This document shows, piece by piece, positions 1 through 8,669 of a DNA stretch of 64,000 nt (the first letter of the stretch is position 1; each line of letters opens with the position of its first letter). The notes beneath the pieces are model-generated. The model ran no database searches, was not told the origin of the DNA, and saw only the letters and a list, made by a program, of their open reading frames with translations. Source of the stretch: Streptomyces sp. Sge12 (GTDB lineage: Bacteria > Actinomycetota > Actinomycetes > Streptomycetales > Streptomycetaceae). The stretch is from assembly GCF_002080455.1 (NCBI RefSeq), contig NZ_CP020555.1:992001-1056000 (forward strand). Reading direction: 5' to 3'. The position numbers and the translations under genes are program-made.

Positions 1-84
1 GAAGTGCCCCCGCACGGGACTCGCCGGCGTCCCTCGCGGGCGTGGCGCCGTGCACGGCGTGTGGGCCGTGTACGGCGTGTGCCG

Positions 85-1386
85 TTACGCCGAACGGCGC
101 CGCCGGGCCATGGCGTACAGGGCTCCGCCGAGCGTCACGGCCGCGGCGGCGAGTCCGCCCGCGGCCAGCGCGGCGGATCCGGTGTTGGCCAGGTTGCCGC
201 CGGTACCGCCGTTCGGGGCCGGGGTGTTGCCGGTGCCCGGGGCGGTGCTCGCGGAGGCGGAGGCCGAGGGCGCGGTCGAGGCGGACGGGCTCGGGGAGGC
301 CGAGGCCGTGGCGGACGTCGACGGGCCGGGCTGCGCCCCGTCGGCCGGCGTCACGGTGATGGTGAGCCCGGCCGAGTTGTTGCCGAGGTCACGGTCGATG
401 TCGGCGATGTTGAGACGGCCGGGACCTCGGTCGGTCTTGTACCGGTACTCGCCGTGGTAGGTGCCCGGCTTGACCCACGGCTCGATCTTGAAGGTTCCCT
501 TGACCGAGCGGCCGGTCCCGCCGAACACCCGGCGGCCCTCCGGGCCCGGGCGGCCACCGACGAAGCTGATGCCGGGCGGCAGCACGAACTCTGCTTCCAC
601 CACGGTGTCGTCGAGGGCCGTGGTGGCGACCGAAGCGGTGCCCTTGATCTGCCAGCCCGGGTTGAGCAGCACCTGGCCGCCGGCCGGGCCGCTGCCGGTC
701 GCCCCGTCCACGGTGAAGTCGACCTGGTTCGCCGGGTTTCCGACCGGCACCTCGCGACCCCAGAAGCGCCACTCCTTGAACGCCTCGGACGGTATGACCT
801 TGACAGCGGCGGCGGTTCCCTTGACCCCGCCCTGCTGCGGCTTGTAGACCGGCTTGCCGCCCGGGGTCCAGGTGACGTAGAAGAGGTCCCGCCAGAGCTC
901 CGGGGTCGCGGTGATGTTCAGCCCCGTGTCGAGGCGGTAGTACTTACCCGGCTCGAAGGTGCCGGTGAAACTGCAGAACAGGTACTCGTCACGGTACTCC
1001 CGCACCGGGTCGACCTTGAAGTGTTCGCAGTTCGACGGCCGTTCCTGAGCATTCAGTTCCAGGCCCGGCGGCAGGTGGACGCCCAGCTCCGCCCCCTGGA
1101 CGGGCTTGTCGCCGGTGACTTTGAAGCCCAGCCGGAGGCTCTGCTTCTGGCCGTTCTCGACCGTGGTGTCGAGGAGCTCCTCGGAGGTGACGAGTCCGCC
1201 GAACGGGTCCGGGTCGCCCTCGGGCTGGTTCGGGCCCTGCTTGCCGACCTCGGTGGCCGGCGCCACCGGGCTCGGCACCGGCGCGGCCTGGGCACTGGTC
1301 GCGGCGCCCAACACCACCGTTCCCACGGCCAGAGCCGCTCCGATCCGCTGCGCTGCAGTGCTGTGCGTGCGGTTCAACCGCATCAA
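85..1386 (-). CDS. LAXTG-type cell-wall-anchored surface protein
   Basis: 433 residues. The N-terminus is a typical Sec signal peptide: Arg near the start, a hydrophobic stretch at about residues 14-30 and an Ala-X-Ala cleavage site near residue 35. The middle (about 50-350) has no recognised enzyme motif and probably forms beta-rich repeats. Residues 350-395 are a Ser/Ala/Thr/Pro-rich spacer. The C-terminus carries the sorting signal LANTG, a hydrophobic segment and an RRRR tail, the class E sortase pattern common in Streptomyces. The protein is therefore expected on the cell wall. Its role is unknown. No sortase gene is adjacent. The gene reads away from its neighbours and ends 84 bases from the window edge. 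Confidence 0.85.
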   Translation of the reverse strand: MMRLNRTHSTAAQRIGAALAVGTVVLGAATSAQAAPVPSPVAPATEVGKQGPNQPEGDPDPFGGLVTSEELLDTTVENGQKQSLRLGFKVTGDKPVQGAELGVHLPPGLELNAQERPSNCEHFKVDPVREYRDEYLFCSFTGTFEPGKYYRLDTGLNITATPELWRDLFYVTWTPGGKPVYKPQQGGVKGTAAAVKVIPSEAFKEWRFWGREVPVGNPANQVDFTVDGATGSGPAGGQVLLNPGWQIKGTASVATTALDDTVVEAEFVLPPGISFVGGRPGPEGRRVFGGTGRSVKGTFKIEPWVKPGTYHGEYRYKTDRGPGRLNIADIDRDLGNNSAGLTITVTPADGAQPGPSTSATASASPSPSASTAPSASASASTAPGTGNTPAPNGGTGGNLANTGSAALAAGGLAAAAVTLGGALYAMARRRRSA

Positions 1387-1563
1387 GATGGTCCCCCTCG
1401 TGTCGCATGGGTCGGACGTTCGAGTACGCCCGACTCCTGTACGACCGACGGGGGGCCTGATCGGTTGCCCGGAATGATCAAGAAATCGGCGGGCGGTATC
1501 CCGACGACCGTTGTGCCGTACGGGCGTTGGGCGCGCGGGCGGCGGGCTCGGCGGGTGCCGGTG

Positions 1564-2391
1564 TCACAGCTGGGGGACGTACGGGGCGAGGCCGACGATG
1601 ACGATGGACCGTTCGCCCGGACCTGGCTCGGAGCCCGCGCGGACCGGGCCGACGTAGTGGCTGACCCTGTGGTCGTGGACGGCGTAGCCATCCAGTGGGT
1701 CGGTGAGGGTGAAGTCGGCGTGGATGTCCGCCCACGGGTCCTCGGGCTGGAGGCCTGCGCTGCCCGGTGTCGCGATGACGTTCTGCCCGCCGGTGACGTT
1801 GGTACGGCTGATCAGGTGGGCGAAGGTGAACGTGCTGGCCGAGCCTCCGTCCTGGTGCAAGCAGTTCGGGGAGGAAACGGCGAGCTGGCCGGGACGGTCG
1901 ACGCCGAGTCTGATCAGGTGGACTCCGGCCCACAGCGGCCGTCTCCCCAGGTCCCTCATGGACAGGACCTGCTCGATGTCCCAGCGCAGGAGTCGCAACA
2001 GCAGGGCGTTGCCGCACAGTTCCCCGGGGATGTCGGGCAGCACGCGCCGCGTCCGCGGGTGCTCGGGGTCTCCGTCGCCCTGGGAGAAGTCGGTGACCGT
2101 ACCGTGCACGGGGTCGGGGGTTCCGGGGATCCAGGACAGTTCGTCCTTCCACGGCAGGTACACGGCATGGGAGTACCGGCGGAACCGGTTCGTTCCCGGA
2201 GCGTACGGGTCGGGCGGCAGAGCCGCGAAGACCTCCTTGATCCTGGCCAAGTCGTCCGCGGCGGACCCGGCCGGGATACCGAGCTGCTCAGCGCCGTAGC
2301 GGACGAACCCGCGCTCGCGCAGACCGTCCGTGCCCTCCCCCGGCCCTCCCGCATCGGGGTGCGATCGCCGCTGGGGCTCAGCGTTTTCCAT
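1564..2391 (-). CDS. 2-oxoglutarate/Fe(II)-dependent dioxygenase (PF10014-like)
   Basis: About 275 residues from the ATG at 2391, preceded by a strong GGAGGAG ribosome-binding site; an upstream in-frame start at 2439 lacks one. The H-x-D iron-binding motif is visible in CLHQDGGSASTF, and a later His in the VHDHRVSHY stretch could complete the facial triad. The layout (LPWKDELSWIPGT, then the HxD block) matches the 2OG-Fe dioxygenase family that includes L-isoleucine 4-hydroxylase and other free amino-acid hydroxylases. Family knowledge suggests hydroxylation of a free amino acid; the substrate cannot be read from sequence. It stands alone on the minus strand, about 300 bases from the divergent GntR operon. 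Confidence 0.75.
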   Translation of the reverse strand: MENAEPQRRSHPDAGGPGEGTDGLRERGFVRYGAEQLGIPAGSAADDLARIKEVFAALPPDPYAPGTNRFRRYSHAVYLPWKDELSWIPGTPDPVHGTVTDFSQGDGDPEHPRTRRVLPDIPGELCGNALLLRLLRWDIEQVLSMRDLGRRPLWAGVHLIRLGVDRPGQLAVSSPNCLHQDGGSASTFTFAHLISRTNVTGGQNVIATPGSAGLQPEDPWADIHADFTLTDPLDGYAVHDHRVSHYVGPVRAGSEPGPGERSIVIVGLAPYVPQL

Positions 2392-2642
2392 GTGCTCCTC
2401 CAACGGGTCACGACCGGGGCCACGGCGCCGGCGGCCCATGGCGTCGGCGGCCCCCCGCCCCGTACCGGGCTCGGCGCGGCTTTGCGAGGCAAGCCGCGGC
2501 CCTTGCGGCGAGGGCTACGGGCGGTCCGGCTGCTGCTGAGCGTCCTACGGGTCGCGGAAGGAAGCAAATTCGTTCGTCCTGCCGAGGACGCCTGCATGGG
2601 TCGTGTGCATGGGTCGTATGCACGGGGTGGACGGCGCTCTCC

Positions 2643-2689
2643 TTGACATCCGCACCCCCCTCGATCCACTATTCACTACTCAAATAGTG
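2643..2689 (+). promoter_or_regulatory. Promoter with overlapping operator for the GntR-ABC operon
   Basis: TTGACA at 2643-2648 is a good -35. An inverted repeat CACTATT (2667-2673), 9-base spacer, AATAGTG (2683-2689) covers the expected -10 (CACTAT, spacer 18) and lies 18 bases before the regulator ATG. Overlap of an operator with its own promoter implies autorepression, as in YtrA-type systems. The local AT-rich patch is unusual for this DNA. No gene is seen elsewhere between 2392 and 2706. Confidence 0.6.
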
Positions 2690-2706
2690 AAAGGGTGTTT
2701 GCCGGG

Positions 2707-3108
2707 ATGATCGAATACCGGATCGACCGGCGCAGCGGGGTTGCCACCTACGTGCAGATCGTCCAGCAGACCAAGCAGGCCTTGCGCCTGGGCCTGCTGG
2801 AGCCGGGCGACAAGCTTCCGGCTGCCCGAGAGGTCGTGGAGGCCACGGCAGTCAACCCGAACACTGTGCTCAAGGCCTACCGAGAACTGGAACGCGAGGG
2901 CCTGGTCGAGGCCCGGCGAGGCCTCGGCACCTTCGTGCGCAGGTCGCTCGGTGCCACACCGAGTGACTCACCGCTGCGGGGCGAGCTGTCCGAGTGGGCG
3001 TCGCGCGCCCGGACCGCCGGCCTGGAGCGGGATGACGTGGCGGCACTCTTCGCTGCCGTGCTGGACGAGCACTTCGATACCACCGAGAAGGAACAGGATC
3101 ACCGATGA
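2707..3108 (+). CDS. GntR-family (YtrA-type) transcriptional regulator
   Basis: 133 residues from the ATG at 2707; a GTG at 2695 is an alternative. The N-terminal winged helix is clear, with motifs LEPGDKLPAAREV and NPNTVLKAYRELEREGLV followed by the wing residues RRGLGTFV. The C-terminal part is only about 50 residues, too short for an effector domain of the FadR or HutC kind, which places it in the YtrA subfamily. These usually repress an adjacent ABC transporter. Its stop overlaps the ABC ATPase start (ATGA), so it is the first gene of a three-gene operon. The operator-like repeat at 2667-2689 is the likely binding site. Confidence 0.9.
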   Translation: MIEYRIDRRSGVATYVQIVQQTKQALRLGLLEPGDKLPAAREVVEATAVNPNTVLKAYRELEREGLVEARRGLGTFVRRSLGATPSDSPLRGELSEWASRARTAGLERDDVAALFAAVLDEHFDTTEKEQDHR

Positions 3109-4073
3109 CGAGCAGTGCCATCGAGGCAACCGGGCTGGGGAAGGCGTTCCCGCGGCGCGGCGGGTGGGCCCTGCGTGACTGCACGTTTCAGCTGCCGGCC
3201 GGACGTGTCAGTGCGCTCGTGGGGCCCAACGGCGCGGGCAAGTCGACGCTGCTCGCCCTGGCGGCGGGGCTGATCGCCCCCGGCGAGGGCTCGATCACGG
3301 TGCTCGGCGGGCACCCGGCCCACGTGCGGCCGCGGATCGGCTTCGTCTCCCAGGACAAGCCGCTGTACCCGCAGCTCACCGTCGCCGAGACGCTCCGCAT
3401 GGGCGCCGATCTCAACCCCGACAGCTGGGACGCGGACACCGCGGAGCGGGTCGCGGCGGGCGGTGGCCTGGACCTCGGCGCCCGTGTCCGCTCGCTGTCC
3501 GGCGGCCAGCGCACCCGCGTGGCGCTCGCCCTCGCCCTCGCCAAGCGGCCGGAACTGCTTCTGCTGGACGAGCCGGTGGCCGACCTCGACCCGCTGGCCC
3601 GGCACGAGCTGATGGGCACGCTCATGGCCACGGCCGCGCGGTACGGCACCACCATCGTGATGTCCTCGCACGTCATAGCCGAACTGGAAGATTCCTGCGA
3701 CCACTTGCTGCTGATCGGCGACGGCCGGGTGCGTCTGGCGGGTGACATCGACGACTTGCTCGCCGTGCACTCCCTGATCACCGGGCCCGCACGGGAGGCC
3801 GCCACCGGCGCCGACTTCGACCTGGCCCCGCACACCACGGTGGAATCCCGTATCACCGGCCGCCAGGTCACCGCCCTCGTCCGCCCCGCAGGCCCGCTGC
3901 CCGTCGGCTGGCAGACGAACGACCTGTCCCTGGAGGCGCTGGTCCTCGCCCACCTGCGCAACCCGGCGGCGCCCCCGCTCACTCTCGGCCCCGCGTCCGC
4001 CTCTGCCTCCGCTTCCCCCACACCCCAGGAAGCGACTTCCGCCTCCGCCATGCCCCAGGAGGAGCCCGCATGA
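3105..4073 (+). CDS. ABC transporter ATP-binding protein
   Basis: 322 residues. Walker A GPNGAGKST lies near residue 43, the signature LSGGQRTRVALALALA near 125, Walker B LLLLDEPVADLDP near 148, and the switch His in SSHV. The C-terminus is a low-complexity Ser/Ala/Pro/Gln tail (about residues 295-322) with short repeats and is probably disordered. The start overlaps the GntR stop and the stop overlaps the permease start, so the three proteins are translationally coupled. Such cassettes with a YtrA-type repressor commonly respond to cell-envelope stress or antibiotics; the substrate is unknown. Confidence 0.9.
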   Translation: MTSSAIEATGLGKAFPRRGGWALRDCTFQLPAGRVSALVGPNGAGKSTLLALAAGLIAPGEGSITVLGGHPAHVRPRIGFVSQDKPLYPQLTVAETLRMGADLNPDSWDADTAERVAAGGGLDLGARVRSLSGGQRTRVALALALAKRPELLLLDEPVADLDPLARHELMGTLMATAARYGTTIVMSSHVIAELEDSCDHLLLIGDGRVRLAGDIDDLLAVHSLITGPAREAATGADFDLAPHTTVESRITGRQVTALVRPAGPLPVGWQTNDLSLEALVLAHLRNPAAPPLTLGPASASASASPTPQEATSASAMPQEEPA

Positions 4074-5098
4074 CCGCCGTTGCCCCCACCGCTCCCCCGG
4101 CCACCCGGCATCCGTCCCCCGCGCCCCGTCTGGCCCGGTGGCTGCTGCGCCTGCACCGGCCGGCGCTGCGCGTCTGGGTCGGCATCGTGGTCGTACTCTC
4201 GGCCGCACTGCTGTGGCTGGGCGGCCCGCTCACCGACGCCTCCGCGGCGGCGTGGGAGCAGTACAACGCGTGCGCCGGGGCATCGAAGTGCGCCTACGAC
4301 CAGCCCGCGATCATCCGCTACAAGGAGGTCTACTCCGCCACCACCTTCGCCGTCCTCGCCCTCCCCTTCCTCGTAGCGGCCTGGGCCGGGGCCACCCTGA
4401 CCAGCAGGGAACTGGAGACCGGCACCGCTCAACTCACCTGGGCCCAGTCGGTCTCCCCGGTGCGCTGGCTCACCGCCAAACTCGCCCTCCCGGCCACCCT
4501 CGTCGTCGCAGGCACCGCACTGGTGGTCGCGCTGCACCACCTCGCCTGGTCGGCCGGGAAGGGCCGCATAGACACCGCGAAGTCCTGGTCCGACTTCACG
4601 ACCTTCTACTCGGGCGGGCCGCTCACGGTCGCCCTGGCCCTCCTGGGCCTCGCCGTCGGAGTCCTGGTCGGTCTGCTCTGGCGCCGCTCCCTGCCCGCCC
4701 TCGGCACCTCCGTCGTCGCCACGACCGGTGTGTTCGCCATCGTCCACACGGCACTGCCCTACCTGTGGCCCAGCGTGACCCAGGTACGCAGCCGGGCGCA
4801 GGACGCTCCGTCGGGCGCGGGGATCGCCGTCGACGACGGCATCCTCACCTCCACCGGCGCCCGACTGCCGAACCCCTACTGCGGCGGCGACATCTTCCCC
4901 GACTGCCGCGCCGCGTACGACAAGCTCGACGCCGTCGGCTACTACCGCGACTTCCACCCCCTCGCCCACTACTGGCCCCTCCAGCTCACGGCGACGGCCC
5001 TCACCTGCGCCATCGTCGCCGTACTGGTCTTCGCCTCGTACCGCGTGCTGAAGAGCCGTACGGGCGGCACCCCGCGCGGCGCAAGCACCACCGGCTGA
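4070..5098 (+). CDS. ABC transporter permease (ABC-2 type)
   Basis: 342 residues with about six hydrophobic segments: residues near 35-60, 100-125, 145-165, 190-215, 220-240 and 305-325. A soluble loop of about 70 residues precedes the last segment and contains several Cys (PYCGGDIFPDC). It overlaps the ATPase stop by four bases and would form the membrane half of the exporter. Loop cysteines suggest an extracytoplasmic disulfide, which is an inference. No other transporter component is nearby. Confidence 0.85.
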   Translation: MTAVAPTAPPATRHPSPAPRLARWLLRLHRPALRVWVGIVVVLSAALLWLGGPLTDASAAAWEQYNACAGASKCAYDQPAIIRYKEVYSATTFAVLALPFLVAAWAGATLTSRELETGTAQLTWAQSVSPVRWLTAKLALPATLVVAGTALVVALHHLAWSAGKGRIDTAKSWSDFTTFYSGGPLTVALALLGLAVGVLVGLLWRRSLPALGTSVVATTGVFAIVHTALPYLWPSVTQVRSRAQDAPSGAGIAVDDGILTSTGARLPNPYCGGDIFPDCRAAYDKLDAVGYYRDFHPLAHYWPLQLTATALTCAIVAVLVFASYRVLKSRTGGTPRGASTTG

Positions 5099-5498
5099 CC
5101 GCCGCCCTGCGGCTCGTAGGCGCTGCCTCGTAAGCACCGCGCCGTATGAGTGCCGGTCCACGCCGTCCCCACCCGCCCTGGCGCGCCACGCACCGGCGCA
5201 CCGGCGGCCGGTACGAACTCCCGGTCCAGGCGGGGCCCGTGCGGCATGTATCCGGCTCCGGAGTACGACCCTTACGTGCGGTGCGGTGCGCGTCCTCCAC
5301 ACCGGGGGACGCGCACCCCCGTCACGGGCCGGTCCACCGCAACCCGGCTCCCGCCAGTCACCGTCGCTGTCGCTGTCGCTGGCCCCTGCCACGCCTCTCG
5401 AAGCCGTGATGCGAACCCCTCCGGAACCCTCACCCTCACCCCACCCTCACTTCGTCATGCCCTCATGTCCTCGCCTCTTCTTCAAAGGTTGATGCCTG
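5099..5498. other. Intergenic, no gene recognised
   Basis: 400 bases with no convincing coding sequence on either strand. It contains short tandem bits (GTCGCT three times near 5364; CACCCT copies near 5430). A transcription start for the downstream membrane protein must lie here, but no clear -35/-10 pair is seen. Confidence 0.5.
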
Positions 5499-6905
5499 AT
5501 GTCGCAAGCTGCTCGGAAACAGGAGCCCCGGTCCCGGTCCCGGTCCGCAGCCAAGCCTTTCGCCGGCGGACGAAGGTGGGACCGGCTGGTACTGCTGGCG
5601 TGCGCGGTGTCGGCACTCGTGGTGGGGCTGGCGTCTCCCGACCACACCTCGCAGAAGGTGTGGGGCCTGGTCGGCGCGGCGGGATACGCCTGCGCGGCCC
5701 TGGTCGCGGCGCGGTCGTCCACGCCGTGGGCCCGCACTCCCGCCGTGGTCGCCGTCACCGGTGCGGCGGCCGTACCGCTGCTGTACCTGTCGGTGATCGG
5801 CAGGGCGCAGATGGAGGTCGGCGTCGTGGAACGGGCGGCCGACCTGCTGTTCTCCACCGGAACTCCGTACAACCCCGCGCCGCACGCCGTACAGGACTTC
5901 AATCCCTACCTTCCCGGCATGGCGATCTTCGGGATACCGCACCTGTTGTTCGGAGACACCCCGTTCGCCGGCGCCCGCGTGTGGTTCCTCGTCGGGTTCC
6001 TCGCGGCCGTGGCGGGAGCGGTGCGGGTGCTGACCGGGCGCGGGGGCCTCGCCACGGGGTCGAGCGGCACCGCGCGCGGCGCCACCGCCGGGCTGACGGG
6101 CGCCCTGTGGCTGATCGCCTGTCCTGTCGTCGCACTGCCCCTGAGCATCGGCGGCGTGGACCCGCCGGTCATCGGACTGCTCTGCCTGGCCCTGGCCTTC
6201 ACACAGCGGGGTCGTGCCGGGCGCGCGGGCCTGGTCGTGGGCGTAGCCGCCGTTCTGAAGTGGACGGCCTGGCCGGCCATCCCGGTGATCGTCGCCGTAC
6301 TCGCGGTGCGGGGCGGGAAGCGCGCCGCGTTCAGGTGCACGGCAGCGGCCGCCGGGCCGGCCGCACTGGCCATCGTGCCCGCGGTGCTGGTCGACACCAG
6401 CGCCTTCTACCAGAATGTCGTCCTCTACCCGCTGGGCCTCGGCCCCACGGCGTCCTCCGCCCAGAGTCCGCTGCTTGGGCACCTGATCGTTCTGCTGCTT
6501 CCTCACGGCAAGGCGGTGACCACGGCGCTGATCGCGTTGAGCGCGGTGGGTGTGGGGGTGTCGCTGCTGGTCCGCCCGCCGCGGAGCACCGTCGCCGCCG
6601 CCGACAGGCTGGCCCTGGGGCTGCTCCTGGCGATAGCGCTGTCCCCGGCCACCCGTATCGGCTACGCCATCTACCCCATCGTCCTGATCGCCTGGCCCCG
6701 CTTCACCGCCCGGCTGTCGGCCGACCGGCCCGCCACGCCGCACCCCGCGAGCGAACCGCCGCACCACCGGCGGACCGTGGCAAGCCGCCTGTGCACCACC
6801 ACCCCCGCCACGGCCGGCTGCGATGCCCGGCGCCGACCTCACCGGGAACACCACAGAGCCGGTGCGTGCGCGCAGTTGGTAGTGTCCGACCGTGACTTTG
6901 ACTGA
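5499..6905 (+). CDS. Polytopic membrane protein, probable GT-C (GT87/DUF2029-like) glycosyltransferase
   Basis: 468 residues with roughly ten hydrophobic segments from residue 30 to 400, a basic N-terminus and a polar, probably cytoplasmic tail of about 60 residues. The segment around NPAPHAVQDFNPYLPG, with an extracytoplasmic loop between early membrane helices, fits the GT-C fold in which a lipid-linked sugar donor is used outside the membrane. Family assignment is by overall pattern, not a decisive motif. The last 14 bases overlap the next small ORF. Confidence 0.65.
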   Translation: MSQAARKQEPRSRSRSAAKPFAGGRRWDRLVLLACAVSALVVGLASPDHTSQKVWGLVGAAGYACAALVAARSSTPWARTPAVVAVTGAAAVPLLYLSVIGRAQMEVGVVERAADLLFSTGTPYNPAPHAVQDFNPYLPGMAIFGIPHLLFGDTPFAGARVWFLVGFLAAVAGAVRVLTGRGGLATGSSGTARGATAGLTGALWLIACPVVALPLSIGGVDPPVIGLLCLALAFTQRGRAGRAGLVVGVAAVLKWTAWPAIPVIVAVLAVRGGKRAAFRCTAAAAGPAALAIVPAVLVDTSAFYQNVVLYPLGLGPTASSAQSPLLGHLIVLLLPHGKAVTTALIALSAVGVGVSLLVRPPRSTVAAADRLALGLLLAIALSPATRIGYAIYPIVLIAWPRFTARLSADRPATPHPASEPPHHRRTVASRLCTTTPATAGCDARRRPHREHHRAGACAQLVVSDRDFD

Positions 6906-7221
6906 CCTGAGGGACGGCTTTCGCGATGATGGCCAGCGGAAGTGCGTCCAAGCAGTCGTTCACAGTCGCCTCGCGGATGACCGGGATCCGCAGGAGTGCC
7001 GCTACCTGATGCGCTTCTTCTGGCAGCTGTGCATGCCGTACCAGGAAGTTTCGCTTGAGGAGCTGCGCCTGAACGTCGGCAGGCAGAAGCTCGACGCCGT
7101 CATGGCACTGATCAGCGCCGTCCAGTCCTCCCACGACGAGATCGATGCGTGGCTCGCCGCTGCGGAGGAAACGTTCCCGGTGATCGAGGACCGCGGCTTC
7201 CACCTGCACAGCAACGGCTGA
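6892..7221 (+). CDS. Small conserved-looking hypothetical protein
   Basis: 109 residues from a GTG, overlapping the upstream gene by 14 bases. Composition is balanced (acidic helices, few low-complexity runs) and looks like a folded, mainly helical cytoplasmic protein; there is no signal peptide, membrane segment or recognised motif. The strand opposite holds only the decayed tail of the acetyltransferase pseudogene. Function unknown. Confidence 0.5.
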   Translation: MTLTDLRDGFRDDGQRKCVQAVVHSRLADDRDPQECRYLMRFFWQLCMPYQEVSLEELRLNVGRQKLDAVMALISAVQSSHDEIDAWLAAAEETFPVIEDRGFHLHSNG

Positions 7222-7249
7222 GGCACGGGGCGAGCTTGACCCAGCGGCG

Positions 7250-7837
7250 AGTGCCGAGTCCGGAACGCGATGTCCCCGCACAGGGCGCCCACGCAGGCCA
7301 GGGCCAGGTGCTCACCGCGGTGGCCGGGCTCGGCGTGGACGGCCACGTCCTCGTACCGGCTGCCCAGGAGGTACGTACACGCCACCGCGAGCAGACGCCC
7401 GCGCCGAAAGGCGCCCCACGCGGCCCCCGACTCCGCGAGCCCGTGGGGCCCGCCCCACGTCGCGTGGATCCATGACGCCTCGGGCGCGACACCGGCCAGC
7501 GCGGGCGCGTCCTCGGCCGTCAGCCTCCGTACGGCCACACCTCGCGGCACACGCACCGGCAGCGGGGGCTCCCCTTGACGTAGACCATCCAGTGCCGGGC
7601 CTCGACCCGGGAGAAGACGGCACGACTCGCTGCCGGGGGGAGCCCCTGCGCGTCCCCCCGCAGGACGGCACGGTTCCCGCACGAGACGGCGACCACCCGG
7701 GGCGCGTCGGGCCGGTCGGCCCACCAGCGGCCGTTCCCGGTGGCCAGGACGTGCTCGGCGAGGGCCGCGACACCCGGCTGCCCGACGGGAAACCAGCGGG
7801 CGAGGGCAGGAAGGCCGGAAGGGTCGAGCTCGATCAC
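7250..7837 (-). pseudogene. Broken GNAT acetyltransferase
   Basis: A GTG at 7837 opens a sequence starting ELDPSGLPALARW and continuing to MVYVKG in one frame (to about 7585). Homology then continues in another frame as PPLPVRVPRGVAVRRLTAED and AVACTYLLGSRYEDVAVHAE, the acetyl-CoA-binding half of a GNAT fold. A single-base loss near 7583 explains the switch. About 20 residues that related proteins carry before MVYV also seem to be missing, and the C-terminus is lost after ALCGDI, where similarity stops. It is therefore not functional as read, unless the sequence contains errors. It sits directly downstream of the kdpB fragment, in the same reading frame. Confidence 0.65.
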
Positions 7838-8100
7838 CCGGTGTGCCTCCTCGCAGGATGGAAGACGAAGCGCGGGGGCGGCCCGGACGGAGGCCGCCCC
7901 CACAGGGGAGCCGTCCGAGAAGGCAGGTTCGCGGCGGGAGGTCCGACCGGGTTCCGGCAGCCGGGCCCACCCGGCCGCCCCCACCACGCGAGCCGCCCGG
8001 CCCCGGTGTTCCCCGCCGGGAACCGGGACCGGACGGCTCATGTGGTGTGCGACGGCTGACCGGCACGCGGTCGCACCGGCCCGACCCCCCACGGGCGGCG

Positions 8101-8464
8101 CCCTGCACAGCGACTCGGCCTGGGCCCGGCCGCGGCCTTCCGCGACGGCCTCGGCGAAGTTCGCGAAGATCACCGTCAGCCAGAGCCGGACGCTGATCAC
8201 CCAGGTGAAGACCGACGGGTGGATGAGCGCCGAGAGGGTGGTCAGTACGGAACCCACCGCTACCACGAACAGCACTGGCTTGCGGACGAGTTCACGGGGA
8301 CGGAGCTGACGCACGGCCTCGCGGAGGGAGGCCGCCGGCCGGATCGACTCCAGCAGGGGGCGCGGCGCCGGGCGCCTTCTGGGCGGCCGGTTGACCGGTG
8401 CCTGTGACGGTGCCTGTGACGGCGACGGGACGGGAGGTGTCTGCCGGGTGGCAGCGGGAAGCAT
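8101..8464 (-). pseudogene. Truncated kdpB (N-terminal fragment)
   Basis: From the ATG at 8464 the translation matches the N-terminus of KdpB. Compare RPRELVRKPVLFVVAVGSV and [19 protein letters not shown] here with the equivalent blocks of the intact kdpB at 16909-19008. Similarity ends after about 120 residues (AQAESL), before the actuator, phosphorylation and ATP-binding domains, so no ATPase can be made. The frame stays open through the spacer into the acetyltransferase remnant, giving a chimeric ORF ending at 7520. Sequence divergence from the intact kdpB is substantial, so it is not a recent internal duplication. An elaborate stem-loop lies in its leader. Confidence 0.75.
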
Positions 8465-8508
8465 GGAGAGACCTTCTGGTGGGATCGGCGCAGCCGGAAC
8501 GGGGGATG

Positions 8509-8578
8509 CACCGCCGGGGACCCGTCCCCTGTGGGACCCCCTCCGGCTCGTCGTGTGACGTTGGGGTCCCCGGCGGTG
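8509..8578 (-). promoter_or_regulatory. Long stem-loop in the leader of the kdpB fragment
   Basis: CACCGCCGGGGACCC (8509-8523) is exactly complementary to 8564-8578, a 15-bp stem. The 40-base loop contains a smaller hairpin (GTCCC / GGGAC). On the minus strand it ends 45 bases before the kdpB-fragment ATG. It could be a remnant of a structured potassium-gene leader or riboswitch, or a terminator for the APC permease side; I could not match it to a known consensus. Confidence 0.5.
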
Positions 8579-8669
8579 GAACGGGCAGAAACCTACCGGG
8601 TCGTGCACACCCAACGGCCCTACCCGGCAAGCTGTTTGCACCTTCCTGACGGCTGTGCACCTGATCCCG

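Noticed and set aside
4..2646. 880-codon open frame on the plus strand
   Set aside because: Antisense to the LAXTG protein and the 2OG dioxygenase; no domain, no ribosome-binding site, arginine-rich composition.
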